From: Bog-257 sp963805985
Lineage (GTDB): Bacteria > Acidobacteriota > Terriglobia > Terriglobales > Acidobacteriaceae
Direction: 5' to 3'
DNA: 64,000 nucleotides
Assembly (NCBI GenBank): GCA_963805985.1
Contig: CAWDWG010000001.1
Location: 434,001 to 498,000 of the forward strand
Under the pieces are notes generated by a model, which was not told where the DNA came from, searched no databases, and saw only the letters and a list, made by a program, of their open reading frames with translations. The translations under genes were made by a program, and so were the position numbers. This document shows positions 26,005-33,510 of the stretch, in pieces (positions within the stretch are counted from its first letter, which is position 1; each line of letters opens with the position of its first letter).

Positions 26005-27024
26005 TTACTGCGCGAACGTCTTCTCCCGCTGCACGTAGTGCTTCTGGAAGTAGTCGCGGTATTGCCCGCTGCGCACGTCATCCAGCCACTGCTGATTATT
26101 CCGATACCACGCGATCGTCTCCGCCAGGCCGCTGTCAAACTGCACTTGCGGCCGCCATCCCAGCTGACTTTCCAGCTTCTCGCAATTGATCGCGTACCGC
26201 AGATCATGGCCCGGCCGGTCAGTGACGAACTGAATCAGTTCCTCGCTTTGCCCCAGCGACTTCAGGATCAGCTTGGCCACATCAAGATTCTGCATCTCGC
26301 AACCGCCGCCGATGTTGTAGACCTCGCCCTCGCGTCCTTGCTGCAACACGGTATCCAGTGCACTGCAGTGGTCGTTGACGTGGATCCAGTCGCGCACATT
26401 CGCGCCTTTGCCGTAAACCGGCAGCCGCTGGCCCGCCATCGCCTGCGCGATCATCAGCGGAATGAATTTCTCCGGAAACTGATACGGCCCGTAGTTGTTG
26501 GAGCAGCGAGTGATGATTCCGGGAAACTTGTGCGTGTGAAAGTAGGCCAGCACTCCCAGGTCCGACGCCGCCTTGGTCGCCGAATACGGGCTGTTGGGTT
26601 GCAGCGGCGTGTCTTCGAAGAAATGGCCTTCATCGCCAAGGCTGCCGTAAACCTCATCGGTCGAAACGTGTACGAACCGCGGCACACCGGCCTCGCGGCA
26701 CGCCTGCAGCATGTTGTACGTGCCATCGACGTTGGTGCGCACGAACGCCGAGGCATCCTCGATGCTGCGGTCCACGTGGCTTTCGGCGGCGAAGTGAATT
26801 ACCGCGTCGCAGCCGCGCACCGCGTCCAGAACGCCGCGGTCGCAGATATCCATCTGCACGAATTCGCAGCGACCCTCGCTGAGAGCGGGTTCCAGGTTCT
26901 TAAGATTGCCGGCATAGGTGAGCTTGTCGAGCACCACCAGCTTCCAGTCAGGATGCTTCGCCAGCGTGTGATGAACAAAATTCGATCCGATAAATCCCGC
27001 GCCGCCCGTGATGAGTAGCTTCAT
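26005..27024 (-). CDS. rfbB: dTDP-glucose 4,6-dehydratase
   Basis: 339-residue extended SDR enzyme that converts dTDP-glucose to dTDP-4-keto-6-deoxyglucose, step 2 of dTDP-L-rhamnose synthesis. Visible are MKLLITGGAGFIGSNFVHH (NAD loop), HFAAESHVDRSIEDA, VSTDEVYGSLGDEG (catalytic Asp-Glu after Thr), PYSATKAASD (Tyr-x3-Lys) and RCSNNYGPYQFPEK. The ATG overlaps the rfbA stop as ATGA, so translation is coupled. It is the last gene of rfbCDAB. Confidence 0.97.
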   Translation of the reverse strand: MKLLITGGAGFIGSNFVHHTLAKHPDWKLVVLDKLTYAGNLKNLEPALSEGRCEFVQMDICDRGVLDAVRGCDAVIHFAAESHVDRSIEDASAFVRTNVDGTYNMLQACREAGVPRFVHVSTDEVYGSLGDEGHFFEDTPLQPNSPYSATKAASDLGVLAYFHTHKFPGIITRCSNNYGPYQFPEKFIPLMIAQAMAGQRLPVYGKGANVRDWIHVNDHCSALDTVLQQGREGEVYNIGGGCEMQNLDVAKLILKSLGQSEELIQFVTDRPGHDLRYAINCEKLESQLGWRPQVQFDSGLAETIAWYRNNQQWLDDVRSGQYRDYFQKHYVQREKTFAQ

Positions 27025-27782
27025 GCTCCGCGCACCTCGATGGTCGCGGTCTCTTCCATGCCGCGCAGCACTTTCTGGCGAACCATGTTGCTGGCATGCC
27101 AGAGCGACTCAAACGTCCCGGCATCGGTCCACCAGCCTTCGAGCTGGCTATGATGCAGCGTGCCTTCCTCAATGTAGCTGTTGTTCACGTCGGTGATCTC
27201 GTACTCGCCGCGCCCCGAGGGCTTCAGGCGGCGAATGCGATCGAAGACGGTCGCGTCATAGAAATAAACTCCGATCACGGCGAACGACGACAGCGGCTTC
27301 TTCGGCTTCTCTTCGATGCGGACGATCCGTCCGCCTTCAAACACCGGCACGCCGAAGCGCTCGGGATCGTTAACTTCCTTCAGCATCACCATCGCGCCTT
27401 TCTCGAGTTGCAGGAAGCGCGTCGCGGCATCCTGAATGTCGCCTTCAATGATGTTGTCGCCCAGCACCACGCAGATGTTGTCGCCCTTGGCCCAAGGCTC
27501 GGCCAGACGCAGCGCGTCGGCGATGCCGCCCTCGCCCTCCTGATACGCGAAGCTGAGCTGATGCAGCCCGAAGTCCTTGCCGTTCTGCAGCAGGCGCAGA
27601 AAGTCGCCGGCATTGTGCCCGCCGGTGACGATCTGAATGTCGCGGATGCCCGCGTCCACCAGGATCTGCAGCGGGTAGTAAATCATCGGCTTGTCGTAAA
27701 CCGGGAGCAGGTGCTTGTTAGTGACGCGGGTCAGCGGATACAGGCGCGAGCCGATACCGCCCGCCAGGACTATGCCCTTCAT
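27021..27782 (-). CDS. rfbA: Glucose-1-phosphate thymidylyltransferase
   Basis: 253-residue nucleotidyltransferase joining dTTP and glucose 1-phosphate, the first step of dTDP-rhamnose synthesis. LAGGIGSRLYPLTRVTNKHL is the nucleotide loop and PVYDKPMIYYPL, VVLGDNIIEGD and RFGVPVFE(GGRIVRIEEKP) follow. The shorter length (family about 290) reflects a missing C-terminal helical extension. It overlaps rfbB by 4 bases. The 117-base gap to rfbD holds no gene. Confidence 0.97.
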   Translation of the reverse strand: MKGIVLAGGIGSRLYPLTRVTNKHLLPVYDKPMIYYPLQILVDAGIRDIQIVTGGHNAGDFLRLLQNGKDFGLHQLSFAYQEGEGGIADALRLAEPWAKGDNICVVLGDNIIEGDIQDAATRFLQLEKGAMVMLKEVNDPERFGVPVFEGGRIVRIEEKPKKPLSSFAVIGVYFYDATVFDRIRRLKPSGRGEYEITDVNNSYIEEGTLHHSQLEGWWTDAGTFESLWHASNMVRQKVLRGMEETATIEVRGA

Positions 27783-27899
27783 AGGTCTCCGATCATTGGC
27801 AGTGAACAGTGCGAGCTGGGATTTCGCTCGCGCTTCCTTTAGGGGCTAGGCTGAAGAAGCGCACAACGAGGACTGTTCATCAATCGAATCAATCAATTA

Positions 27900-28853
27900 T
27901 CAGCGAATCGCGTCCTGCATGGCAAGGCGCAGCTGCTCGCGCCAGTCGGGCATTTTGATCCCGAACGCCTGCTGGACCTTGGCATTCGACAGCACTGAAT
28001 TTCGCGGCCTCCGCGCCGGCGTTTGATATTGATCACTGGTGATATGAACTACTTCCTTCGCCTTGAGCGGCGCGCTGAACTCTCCCGTATCCGCCGGCCA
28101 CGAACAGCAATCGTCGTACTCGCTCATGATGGCTTCGGCAAACTCGGCCCACGAGGTGCGTCCGGCGGCCGTGAGATGGAACACGCCGGTCGGCCACTCG
28201 TTGCTTTTGCGTTCCAGGCACCGAGCCAGAATGATGGTCGTCGCCTCGGCAATGCTTCGCGCCCAGGTCGGCGCGCCGTATTGATCGGAGACCATGCGCA
28301 GCTCGTCGCGCTCGCGCGCCAGCCGAAGCACGGTGCGCAGGAAGTTCTTGCCGCGCGTGTCGTAGACCCAGGTACTGCGCAGGATGAGGTACGGACATCC
28401 GCTCGCGATGATTTCCCGCTCGCCGTCGAGCTTGGTCTGCCCGTAGACGCTCAACGGCGCCGTGGGATCGTCCTCGTTGTACGCGGCGTCGAGCGGTTTG
28501 GCGCCGTCGAAAACGTAGTCGGTCGAGTAATGCACCAGAAGCGCGCGCCGCTTAGCCAGTTCCTGCGCCATTCGCGCCGGAGCAGTCGCGTTAACAGTCT
28601 TCGCCAGTTCGGGCTCGCTCTCGGCTTTATCGACAGCGGTGTAAGCAGCGGCGTTTACCAGGATGTCAGGAGCGAAGTCGCGAACCGTATTGGCGACGCT
28701 GTCCAGATCGGCCAGATCAAGCTGTTCGCGCGTCAGCGCAGTCACGTCGCCCAGCGGCCCGAGCGTACGCTGCAGATTCCAACCCACCTGGCCGTTCGCA
28801 CCAGTGATGAGGATTCGCAAGCTCGGCGTTGGCTCGATGGGGGGTAGGCTCAT
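27900..28853 (-). CDS. rfbD: dTDP-4-dehydrorhamnose reductase
   Basis: 317-residue SDR enzyme making dTDP-L-rhamnose, the last step. LRILITGANGQVGWNLQRTL is the cofactor loop; VNAAAYTAVDKAESE, VHYSTDYVFDGAKPLDA, PLSVYGQTKLDGER (Tyr-x3-Lys) and RSTWVYDTRGKNFLRTVL are diagnostic. ATG at 28853 overlaps the rfbC stop as ATGA, which settles the start; the open frame upstream of it is inside rfbC. Confidence 0.96.
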   Translation of the reverse strand: MSLPPIEPTPSLRILITGANGQVGWNLQRTLGPLGDVTALTREQLDLADLDSVANTVRDFAPDILVNAAAYTAVDKAESEPELAKTVNATAPARMAQELAKRRALLVHYSTDYVFDGAKPLDAAYNEDDPTAPLSVYGQTKLDGEREIIASGCPYLILRSTWVYDTRGKNFLRTVLRLARERDELRMVSDQYGAPTWARSIAEATTIILARCLERKSNEWPTGVFHLTAAGRTSWAEFAEAIMSEYDDCCSWPADTGEFSAPLKAKEVVHITSDQYQTPARRPRNSVLSNAKVQQAFGIKMPDWREQLRLAMQDAIR

Positions 28854-29449
28854 GGCTGGTAGCGCGGAAGCTGGTCGTGCGGGACCTGTGCCAGCCGGAG
28901 GTAGCGCTTGTCTTTGTCGGAGAGGATAGGTTCGGGCATGTCCCAATCGATGCCGATGTCCGGATCATCCCACAGCACGCCGCGATCGTCGCTGGCGTCG
29001 AAGTAGTCGCTGCACTTGTAGAGGAAATCGGCCTTCTCGGAGCGTACGACAAATCCGTGCGCAAATCCCTTGGGAATGTAAATCTGCGTGTAGTTCTCGC
29101 CGGAGAGCACCGCGCTGACCCACTTGCCGAAGTTCGGTGAGCCCAGCCGCACATCGACCGCGACATCCAGCACCTCGCCGCTCGCGACCCGGCACAGCTT
29201 GGCCTGCGGATTGCGAAGCTGATAGTGCAATCCCCGCAGTACGCCGCGCGAAGAATGCGAGTGGTTGTCCTGCACAAATGTCTCGCGAATGCCTGCCTCC
29301 GCAAGCACGTTCTCGCGATACGTTTCCATGAAGAAGCCGCGCGGATCCTGGAAGACCCGCGGCTTGATCAGCAATACTCCGGGAAGTGAGGTTTCGATGA
29401 TCTGCAAGTTCTTATTCTCGGCGACAGGGCTGGCAGTTGTGGCATGCAT
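28850..29449 (-). CDS. rfbC: dTDP-4-dehydrorhamnose 3,5-epimerase
   Basis: 199-residue cupin enzyme that epimerises dTDP-4-keto-6-deoxyglucose at C3 and C5. The motifs are FQDPRGFFMETYRENVL, FVQDNHSHSSRGVLRGLHYQ (with the catalytic-type His), DVAVDVRLGSPNFGKWV and IPKGFAHGFVVRSEKADFLYKCSDYF. It is the first gene of the operon rfbC-rfbD-rfbA-rfbB. The divergent glycosyltransferase at 29603 may use the product sugar for a surface polysaccharide (inference). Confidence 0.97.
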   Translation of the reverse strand: MHATTASPVAENKNLQIIETSLPGVLLIKPRVFQDPRGFFMETYRENVLAEAGIRETFVQDNHSHSSRGVLRGLHYQLRNPQAKLCRVASGEVLDVAVDVRLGSPNFGKWVSAVLSGENYTQIYIPKGFAHGFVVRSEKADFLYKCSDYFDASDDRGVLWDDPDIGIDWDMPEPILSDKDKRYLRLAQVPHDQLPRYQP

Positions 29450-29455
29450 GTAGTG

Positions 29456-29560
29456 AGGGATTAGGGACTAGGGGTTAGGGGCTAGGGATTAGATCGATTC
29501 GCACGGCTCAGGGCGGACACTGCTAGTCCCTGATCCCTATTCCCTATTCCCTATTCCCTG
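29456..29560. repeat. Inverted pair of heptamer (7-nt) tandem arrays
   Basis: Left arm, about 29456-29492: GGGATTA, GGGACTA, GGGGTTA, GGGGCTA, GGGATTA, five 7-nt words in tandem. Right arm, about 29523-29560: CCCTGAT, CCCTATT three times, CCCTGA. The arms are partly complementary and lie between the divergent rfbC and glycosyltransferase starts. Confidence 0.8.
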
Positions 29561-29602
29561 ACTTCCGCGCCCGCACGATTATAATTCGTCCTTCCAGAAA
29601 CT

Positions 29603-30511
29603 ATGCGCTGCTCGGCGATTGTCGTGACCTACAACTCCGGCGAGAGCATTGGCCCCTGCCTGGAAGCCCTCACCCGCGAGGATTGCGCGATCGTCGTAGT
29701 CGACAACGCCTCGGCCGACGACACCGTCCGCCGGATCGAGGAGTTTGCTGCCTGGCATCCGGTTCGCCTCATCGCCAACCAGCAGAACCTCGGCTTCGGC
29801 GCCGCTGTCAATCAGGGCGCACGCGAGGCTACCGGCGACGTGCTGCTCATTCTCAATCCGGATTCCGTCGCCGAACCCGGAGCCGTTGCGGCGCTCCTGA
29901 ACTGCATGCAATCAACGCAGGCCGCTGCCGTGGGCGGCGCGCCGCTGGAAAGCGACGGCCAGCCCGCGCGCGGCTTCGCCTTCCGCCTTCTGCCAACGCT
30001 CTGGGCGCTGGTCTTCGAGGCAACTCTGGTTAATCAGCTCTGGCCAGGAAATCCGATCAATCGCCGCTATCGATGCCTTGACGCAGACTATTCGCAGCAG
30101 CAGGAAGTCGAACAGCCTGCCGGAGCCTGCCTGGCAATAACTCACACAATGTGGGACAACCTGGGCGGCTTCGACGAGCAGTTCTTCCCCGTCTGGTTCG
30201 AGGACGTCGATCTGTGCAAACGTCTGCGTGATGCCGGAGGAAGAATCTTCTACTGCCCGCTGGCGAGGTTTCATCATGCCGGCGCCCACAGCGTGGGACA
30301 ATTGTCATTTCGTGACCGGCAACTGTTCTGGTACGCCAACATGTTGCGCTATGCGCGGAAACATTTTTCCAAGGCGCAGGTTTTAATTCTGCGGCTGGCG
30401 ATTGTCAAAGGAATGCTATTCCGGTCGATCGCCGCGCTGTTTGGCGCGCGACAGGCGCCGTTGAAGGACAGCCTCGCAGCATACTGGGCAGTGGTACGAG
30501 CCGTCCTATAG
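29603..30511 (+). CDS. Family 2 glycosyltransferase (rhamnosyltransferase-like)
   Basis: 302-residue GT-A glycosyltransferase. The N-terminus CSAIVVTYNSGESIGPCLEA and VVVDNASADDTVRRIEEF are nucleotide-sugar binding; NLGFGAAVNQGAREATGDVL and LILNPDSVAEP carry the DxD-like metal site. WFEDVDLCKRLRDAGGRIF is the ED acceptor-side motif shared with rhamnosyltransferases. The C-terminus has a hydrophobic segment, so it is membrane-associated. It is divergent from rfbC and probably acts in the same glycan pathway (inference). Confidence 0.9.
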   Translation: MRCSAIVVTYNSGESIGPCLEALTREDCAIVVVDNASADDTVRRIEEFAAWHPVRLIANQQNLGFGAAVNQGAREATGDVLLILNPDSVAEPGAVAALLNCMQSTQAAAVGGAPLESDGQPARGFAFRLLPTLWALVFEATLVNQLWPGNPINRRYRCLDADYSQQQEVEQPAGACLAITHTMWDNLGGFDEQFFPVWFEDVDLCKRLRDAGGRIFYCPLARFHHAGAHSVGQLSFRDRQLFWYANMLRYARKHFSKAQVLILRLAIVKGMLFRSIAALFGARQAPLKDSLAAYWAVVRAVL

Positions 30512-30707
30512 ACTGCAGAGAGAGTCACCGCGTCTCGACCCGGAATGCGATTCATGCATCCCGTCAGCCGCGAAATCATCAAACCTTTTGCTTGCCTGTG
30601 AGTCTGATCACTTTGATGCGAACCTCGGAACCAACCTACCGATTTGCCTCTCATCGCGGTTGCGGCGCTGGTGCTCTGGGCCGATGCTGTTCGCGGGAGA
30701 CGATCGC

Positions 30708-32315
30708 GTGATCCCCGACTGTATCTCCTTCGCATCGATTCCTCACACCAGCAAGATCTTCACCGACTTCCTTTCTTACTCCTCGGATGTCCGCAGATTC
30801 TTCCCTACACAGCCGGATGCGGCGCACATAGCGGCTTTCGGCAAGTCGGTCTCGCGAGATCCGCAGCGGCAGGCCGCCGTCGCCGATGTTCTGGCCAAGC
30901 AAAATCGCACGTGGGGCGCTTCCGAGGCGACGCTGCGCAACATCGAACGGCTGCGCAACGGAGCGTTCGTCGTAGTCACCGGACAACAGGTGGGACTGTT
31001 CGGCGGCCCGGCGCTGGCGCTGTTCAAGGTCGCTTCGGCGCTTGCTCTGACGAAGCAGGTGCAAGCGCTGGGCGTGGATTGCGTGCCCGTGTTCTGGCTG
31101 GCTAGTGAGGATCACGATCTGGCCGAGGTAAACCAGTCACTGCTGCTCACGCCGGATTTGCAACTGGCATCCTTCGCAGCCAAGACAGCCGGGGTGGAAG
31201 GCGCGCCAGTGGCGTCGATTCGCTTTGCCGAAGGCACGAACGACATGGTCGCGCGCGCCGCAGAGTTGCTGGGCGAGTCGCTCGCGGCGGATTATCTACG
31301 CGAGAGCTATACGGAAGGAATAAGTTTTTCCGACGCCTACGCCAAGCTCTATACCCGCCTGTTCGGCGATTACGGGCTGATTCTTCTCACACCCTCTGAT
31401 ACCGACCTGCACCGAATCGCCGCGCCGTTGTTCGCGGATGCGGCGCGCCGTTCTGCTGAGTTGGACGAGGCCATCCTGGCGCGCAATCGCGAATTGTCAT
31501 CGGCCGGGTATCACGAGCAGGTGAAGGTCACGGCAGAATCAACGCCGCTCTTTGCTCTCGTCGATGGCGCGCGCATCCCGATACACCGATCCAACGGTCA
31601 ATTCAAAGTTGGCCGCGAGCTCGTGTCGGCCGAGGAACTGCAGCGCCGCATCGAGGCGTCTCCGGAACAGTTCAGCGCCAACGTCCTGCTGCGTCCGGTG
31701 CTGCAGGATTACTGGCTGCCCACGCTCGCCTACATCGGCGGCCCCGCGGAAATCGCGTACTTCGCGCAGGCTGCAGTGGTTTACGAAAAGCTGCTTGGCC
31801 GGGTCACGCCAATCGTTTCGCGCATGAGCGCGACGCTGATCGAGCCCCGCATCGAACGCTTGCTCACGAAATACCATGTGGATCTGCCGGAAATGTTTCA
31901 TGGCGAGTGCGAGCTGCGGGATTGCATCGCGGCACGCGCGCTTCCGCCCGAGCTGAAGCAGAACTTCGGTGATGCGCGCGACGCGGTGAACGAAGCGATG
32001 CAGCGCGTGAGCAGCTCGCTGCAGCAACTGGATTCGACGCTGGTTGAGGCCGCGACGCGCGCGACCAGCAAGATGCAGTATCAAATCAATCGCCTGGAAA
32101 AGCGCGCGGCGCAGGCTGAATTGCGGCGCTCGGAGATCATCACCCGCCACACAGCCCAGATCGAAAACTCACTCTATCCCCGCAAGACCCTCCAGGAGCG
32201 GGAGATCGCGGGATTGTATTTCCACGCAAAATACGGACCGCAGCTGGTCGACCGCCTCGTCGATCTTGCTCAGGCTCGTTGTCCCGAGCACAAGGTGCTG
32301 GTGCTCGCTTCCTGA
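30708..32315 (+). CDS. bshC: Bacillithiol biosynthesis protein BshC (putative cysteine-adding enzyme)
   Basis: 535-residue protein of the BshC family, which adds Cys to glucosaminyl malate in bacillithiol synthesis. The start CISFASIPHTSKIFTDFLSY, then LRNGAFVVVTGQQVGLFGGP, VDCVPVFWLASEDHDLAEVN, and GGPAEIAYFAQAAVVYEKLLG are characteristic. A long C-terminal coiled-coil section follows (LQQLDSTLVEAATRATSKMQ). GTG at 30708 is preferred because GGGAG lies 9 bases upstream and the family start follows at once; the frame is open from 30588. BshA and BshB are not in the window. Confidence 0.92.
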   Translation: MIPDCISFASIPHTSKIFTDFLSYSSDVRRFFPTQPDAAHIAAFGKSVSRDPQRQAAVADVLAKQNRTWGASEATLRNIERLRNGAFVVVTGQQVGLFGGPALALFKVASALALTKQVQALGVDCVPVFWLASEDHDLAEVNQSLLLTPDLQLASFAAKTAGVEGAPVASIRFAEGTNDMVARAAELLGESLAADYLRESYTEGISFSDAYAKLYTRLFGDYGLILLTPSDTDLHRIAAPLFADAARRSAELDEAILARNRELSSAGYHEQVKVTAESTPLFALVDGARIPIHRSNGQFKVGRELVSAEELQRRIEASPEQFSANVLLRPVLQDYWLPTLAYIGGPAEIAYFAQAAVVYEKLLGRVTPIVSRMSATLIEPRIERLLTKYHVDLPEMFHGECELRDCIAARALPPELKQNFGDARDAVNEAMQRVSSSLQQLDSTLVEAATRATSKMQYQINRLEKRAAQAELRRSEIITRHTAQIENSLYPRKTLQEREIAGLYFHAKYGPQLVDRLVDLAQARCPEHKVLVLAS

Positions 32316-32356
32316 TGCTGTCTAACAATTAGAGGCCGGCTCGCCCGTGCAGTTTT

Positions 32357-32391
32357 AGCTGGCAGCCGATAGCTGAAAGCCGACAGCTTTC
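32357..32391. repeat. Heptamer-word array before ssb
   Basis: AGCTGGC, AGCCGAT, AGCTGAA, AGCCGAC, AGCTTTC run head to tail (five 7-nt words). AGCTGTC and AGCCGAT recur at 32941-32954, just after the ssb stop, so the two short arrays bracket ssb. Confidence 0.65.
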
Positions 32392-32440
32392 TGTTATATT
32401 TGCCCTTTCTCGCCCACATCTTCGGCACAGGAGCGCAATC

Positions 32441-32938
32441 ATGGCAAGCGTCAACAAGGTCATCCTCATCGGCAATCTCGGCAAGGATCCGGAGGTCAAG
32501 TACACGCCCAGCGGCATGGCGGTGGCGCGTTTCTCGATTGCTACCAACGAGCGCACCAAAGACAAAGAGGGTAACTGGAACGACCGCACCGAGTGGCACA
32601 ACATCGTGCTCTTCGATCGCAAGGCTGAGGTCGCCGGCGAATACCTCAAGAAAGGCCGCACGGTTTATATCGAAGGCAGCATTCGCACCAACTCCTGGGA
32701 CGACAAAGAGACCGGGCAGAAGAAATATCGGACGGAGATTATCGGTAACCAGATGGTGCTGCTCGGTGGTCCACGTGAAGGCGGCGGCGAGGAGGGCGGC
32801 GGTGGTGGTTACAGCGGACGACGCTCAGGAGCCGGCAAGTCCGGCGGCGGTTTCGACCAGCGCACGCCTGAATCCGAACCGCCGCAAGGAACGACCTCCA
32901 GCGGGCCAGAGATCACTGACGAAGATATTCCGTTCTAG
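32441..32938 (+). CDS. ssb: Single-stranded DNA-binding protein
   Basis: 165-residue SSB. The OB-fold (MASVNKVILIGNLGKDPEVK, GMAVARFSIATNE, WNDRTEWHNIVLFDR, YLKKGRTVYIEGSIRT, KYRTEIIGNQMVLLG) occupies residues 1-110. A Gly/Ser-rich linker and the acidic tip EITDEDIPF, the site that binds replication and repair partners, complete it. It acts in replication, recombination and repair. It is the only ssb in the window. Confidence 0.97.
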   Translation: MASVNKVILIGNLGKDPEVKYTPSGMAVARFSIATNERTKDKEGNWNDRTEWHNIVLFDRKAEVAGEYLKKGRTVYIEGSIRTNSWDDKETGQKKYRTEIIGNQMVLLGGPREGGGEEGGGGGYSGRRSGAGKSGGGFDQRTPESEPPQGTTSSGPEITDEDIPF

Positions 32939-32954
32939 AAGCTGTCAGCCGATT

Positions 32955-33099
32955 TCAATGCGAAGCGCCGCTTGCGCTTCCCGGCAGCGACTTGATGTAC
33001 GACACCAGTTGCCAGCGCTCGGTGTCGCTCAGCTTGCCGAATGACGGCATGCCGTGCATCCCGGTGCCGTGCGTGATGATCCAGTCCAGCTCGCTGATC
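32955..33099 (-). pseudogene. C-terminal fragment of a class I cytochrome c
   Basis: A minus-strand frame ending in TGA at 32955-32957 reads SELDWIITHGTGMHGMPSFG then KLSDTERWQLVSYIKSLPG. GMPSFG supplies the axial Met of a c-type haem and the closing helix is typical. The haem-binding CxxCH part is missing: upstream, at about 33100, the frame runs into the opposite-strand PadR fragment. It is a truncated remnant, not a gene. Confidence 0.75.
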
Positions 33100-33249
33100 G
33101 AGGAAACAGCGACCGAAGCCGGTGGACGGCGCCGCTATTACCGCCTGAGTCGAACCGGCAGAGCCGTCCTGAAGGCGGAGGTGGCGCGAATGGAAGCGGT
33201 GGTCAGGCTGGCGGCCAATCGCAAGCTGGCGCCGCAAGGAGGTTCCTGA
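33100..33249 (+). pseudogene. C-terminal fragment of a PadR-type regulator
   Basis: The frame reads TEAGGRRRYYRLSRTGRAVL, then ARMEAVVRLAANRK, ending TGA at 33249. The segment GRRRYYRL(S)xxGxxxL is the wing and dimer helix of PadR regulators. The DNA-binding N-terminus is absent, cut off where the cytochrome fragment begins. PadR genes commonly precede ADOP permease genes in Acidobacteria, and the next remnant fits. Confidence 0.7.
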
Positions 33250-33252
33250 GCC

Positions 33253-33510
33253 ATGAGAGCGACCATGCCCGTCAGCGGTCGAATCTATGCGGCGATCCTC
33301 CTGCTGTATCCCAGAACGCTGCGCCGTGAGTTTGGCCAGGAGATGGTCGAGGTATTCACCGAATAACTTCGCGACGCGCGGCGCCTCGACGGATGGGCGG
33401 GAGAAATGAAGCTGTGGGGCTGCATCGCGGGCGAAACGGTGAAGACGCTCGCGACGGCGCACATGCAGATCGTGGGAGTCTCGGTGGCGTCCATCGCCGT
33501 CACAGCATCT
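33253..33510 (+). pseudogene. Permease-prefix-type gene with internal stop, truncated by kdsD
   Basis: Three bases after the PadR stop, ATG at 33253 opens RIYAAILLLYPRTLRREFGQ then EMVEVFTE and TAA at 33364. The same frame continues without break as LRDARRLDGWAGEMKLWGC and KTLATAHMQIVGVS up to about 33510. LYPRxxRxxFGxEMxxVF is the small domain that precedes acidobacterial permeases. A single C-to-T (CAA to TAA) change would give the stop. The distal part is missing because the frame runs into the kdsD 3' end. Confidence 0.65.

Noticed and set aside
26038..27018. Open plus-strand frame of 326 codons
   Set aside because: Antisense shadow of rfbB with no recognised motif.
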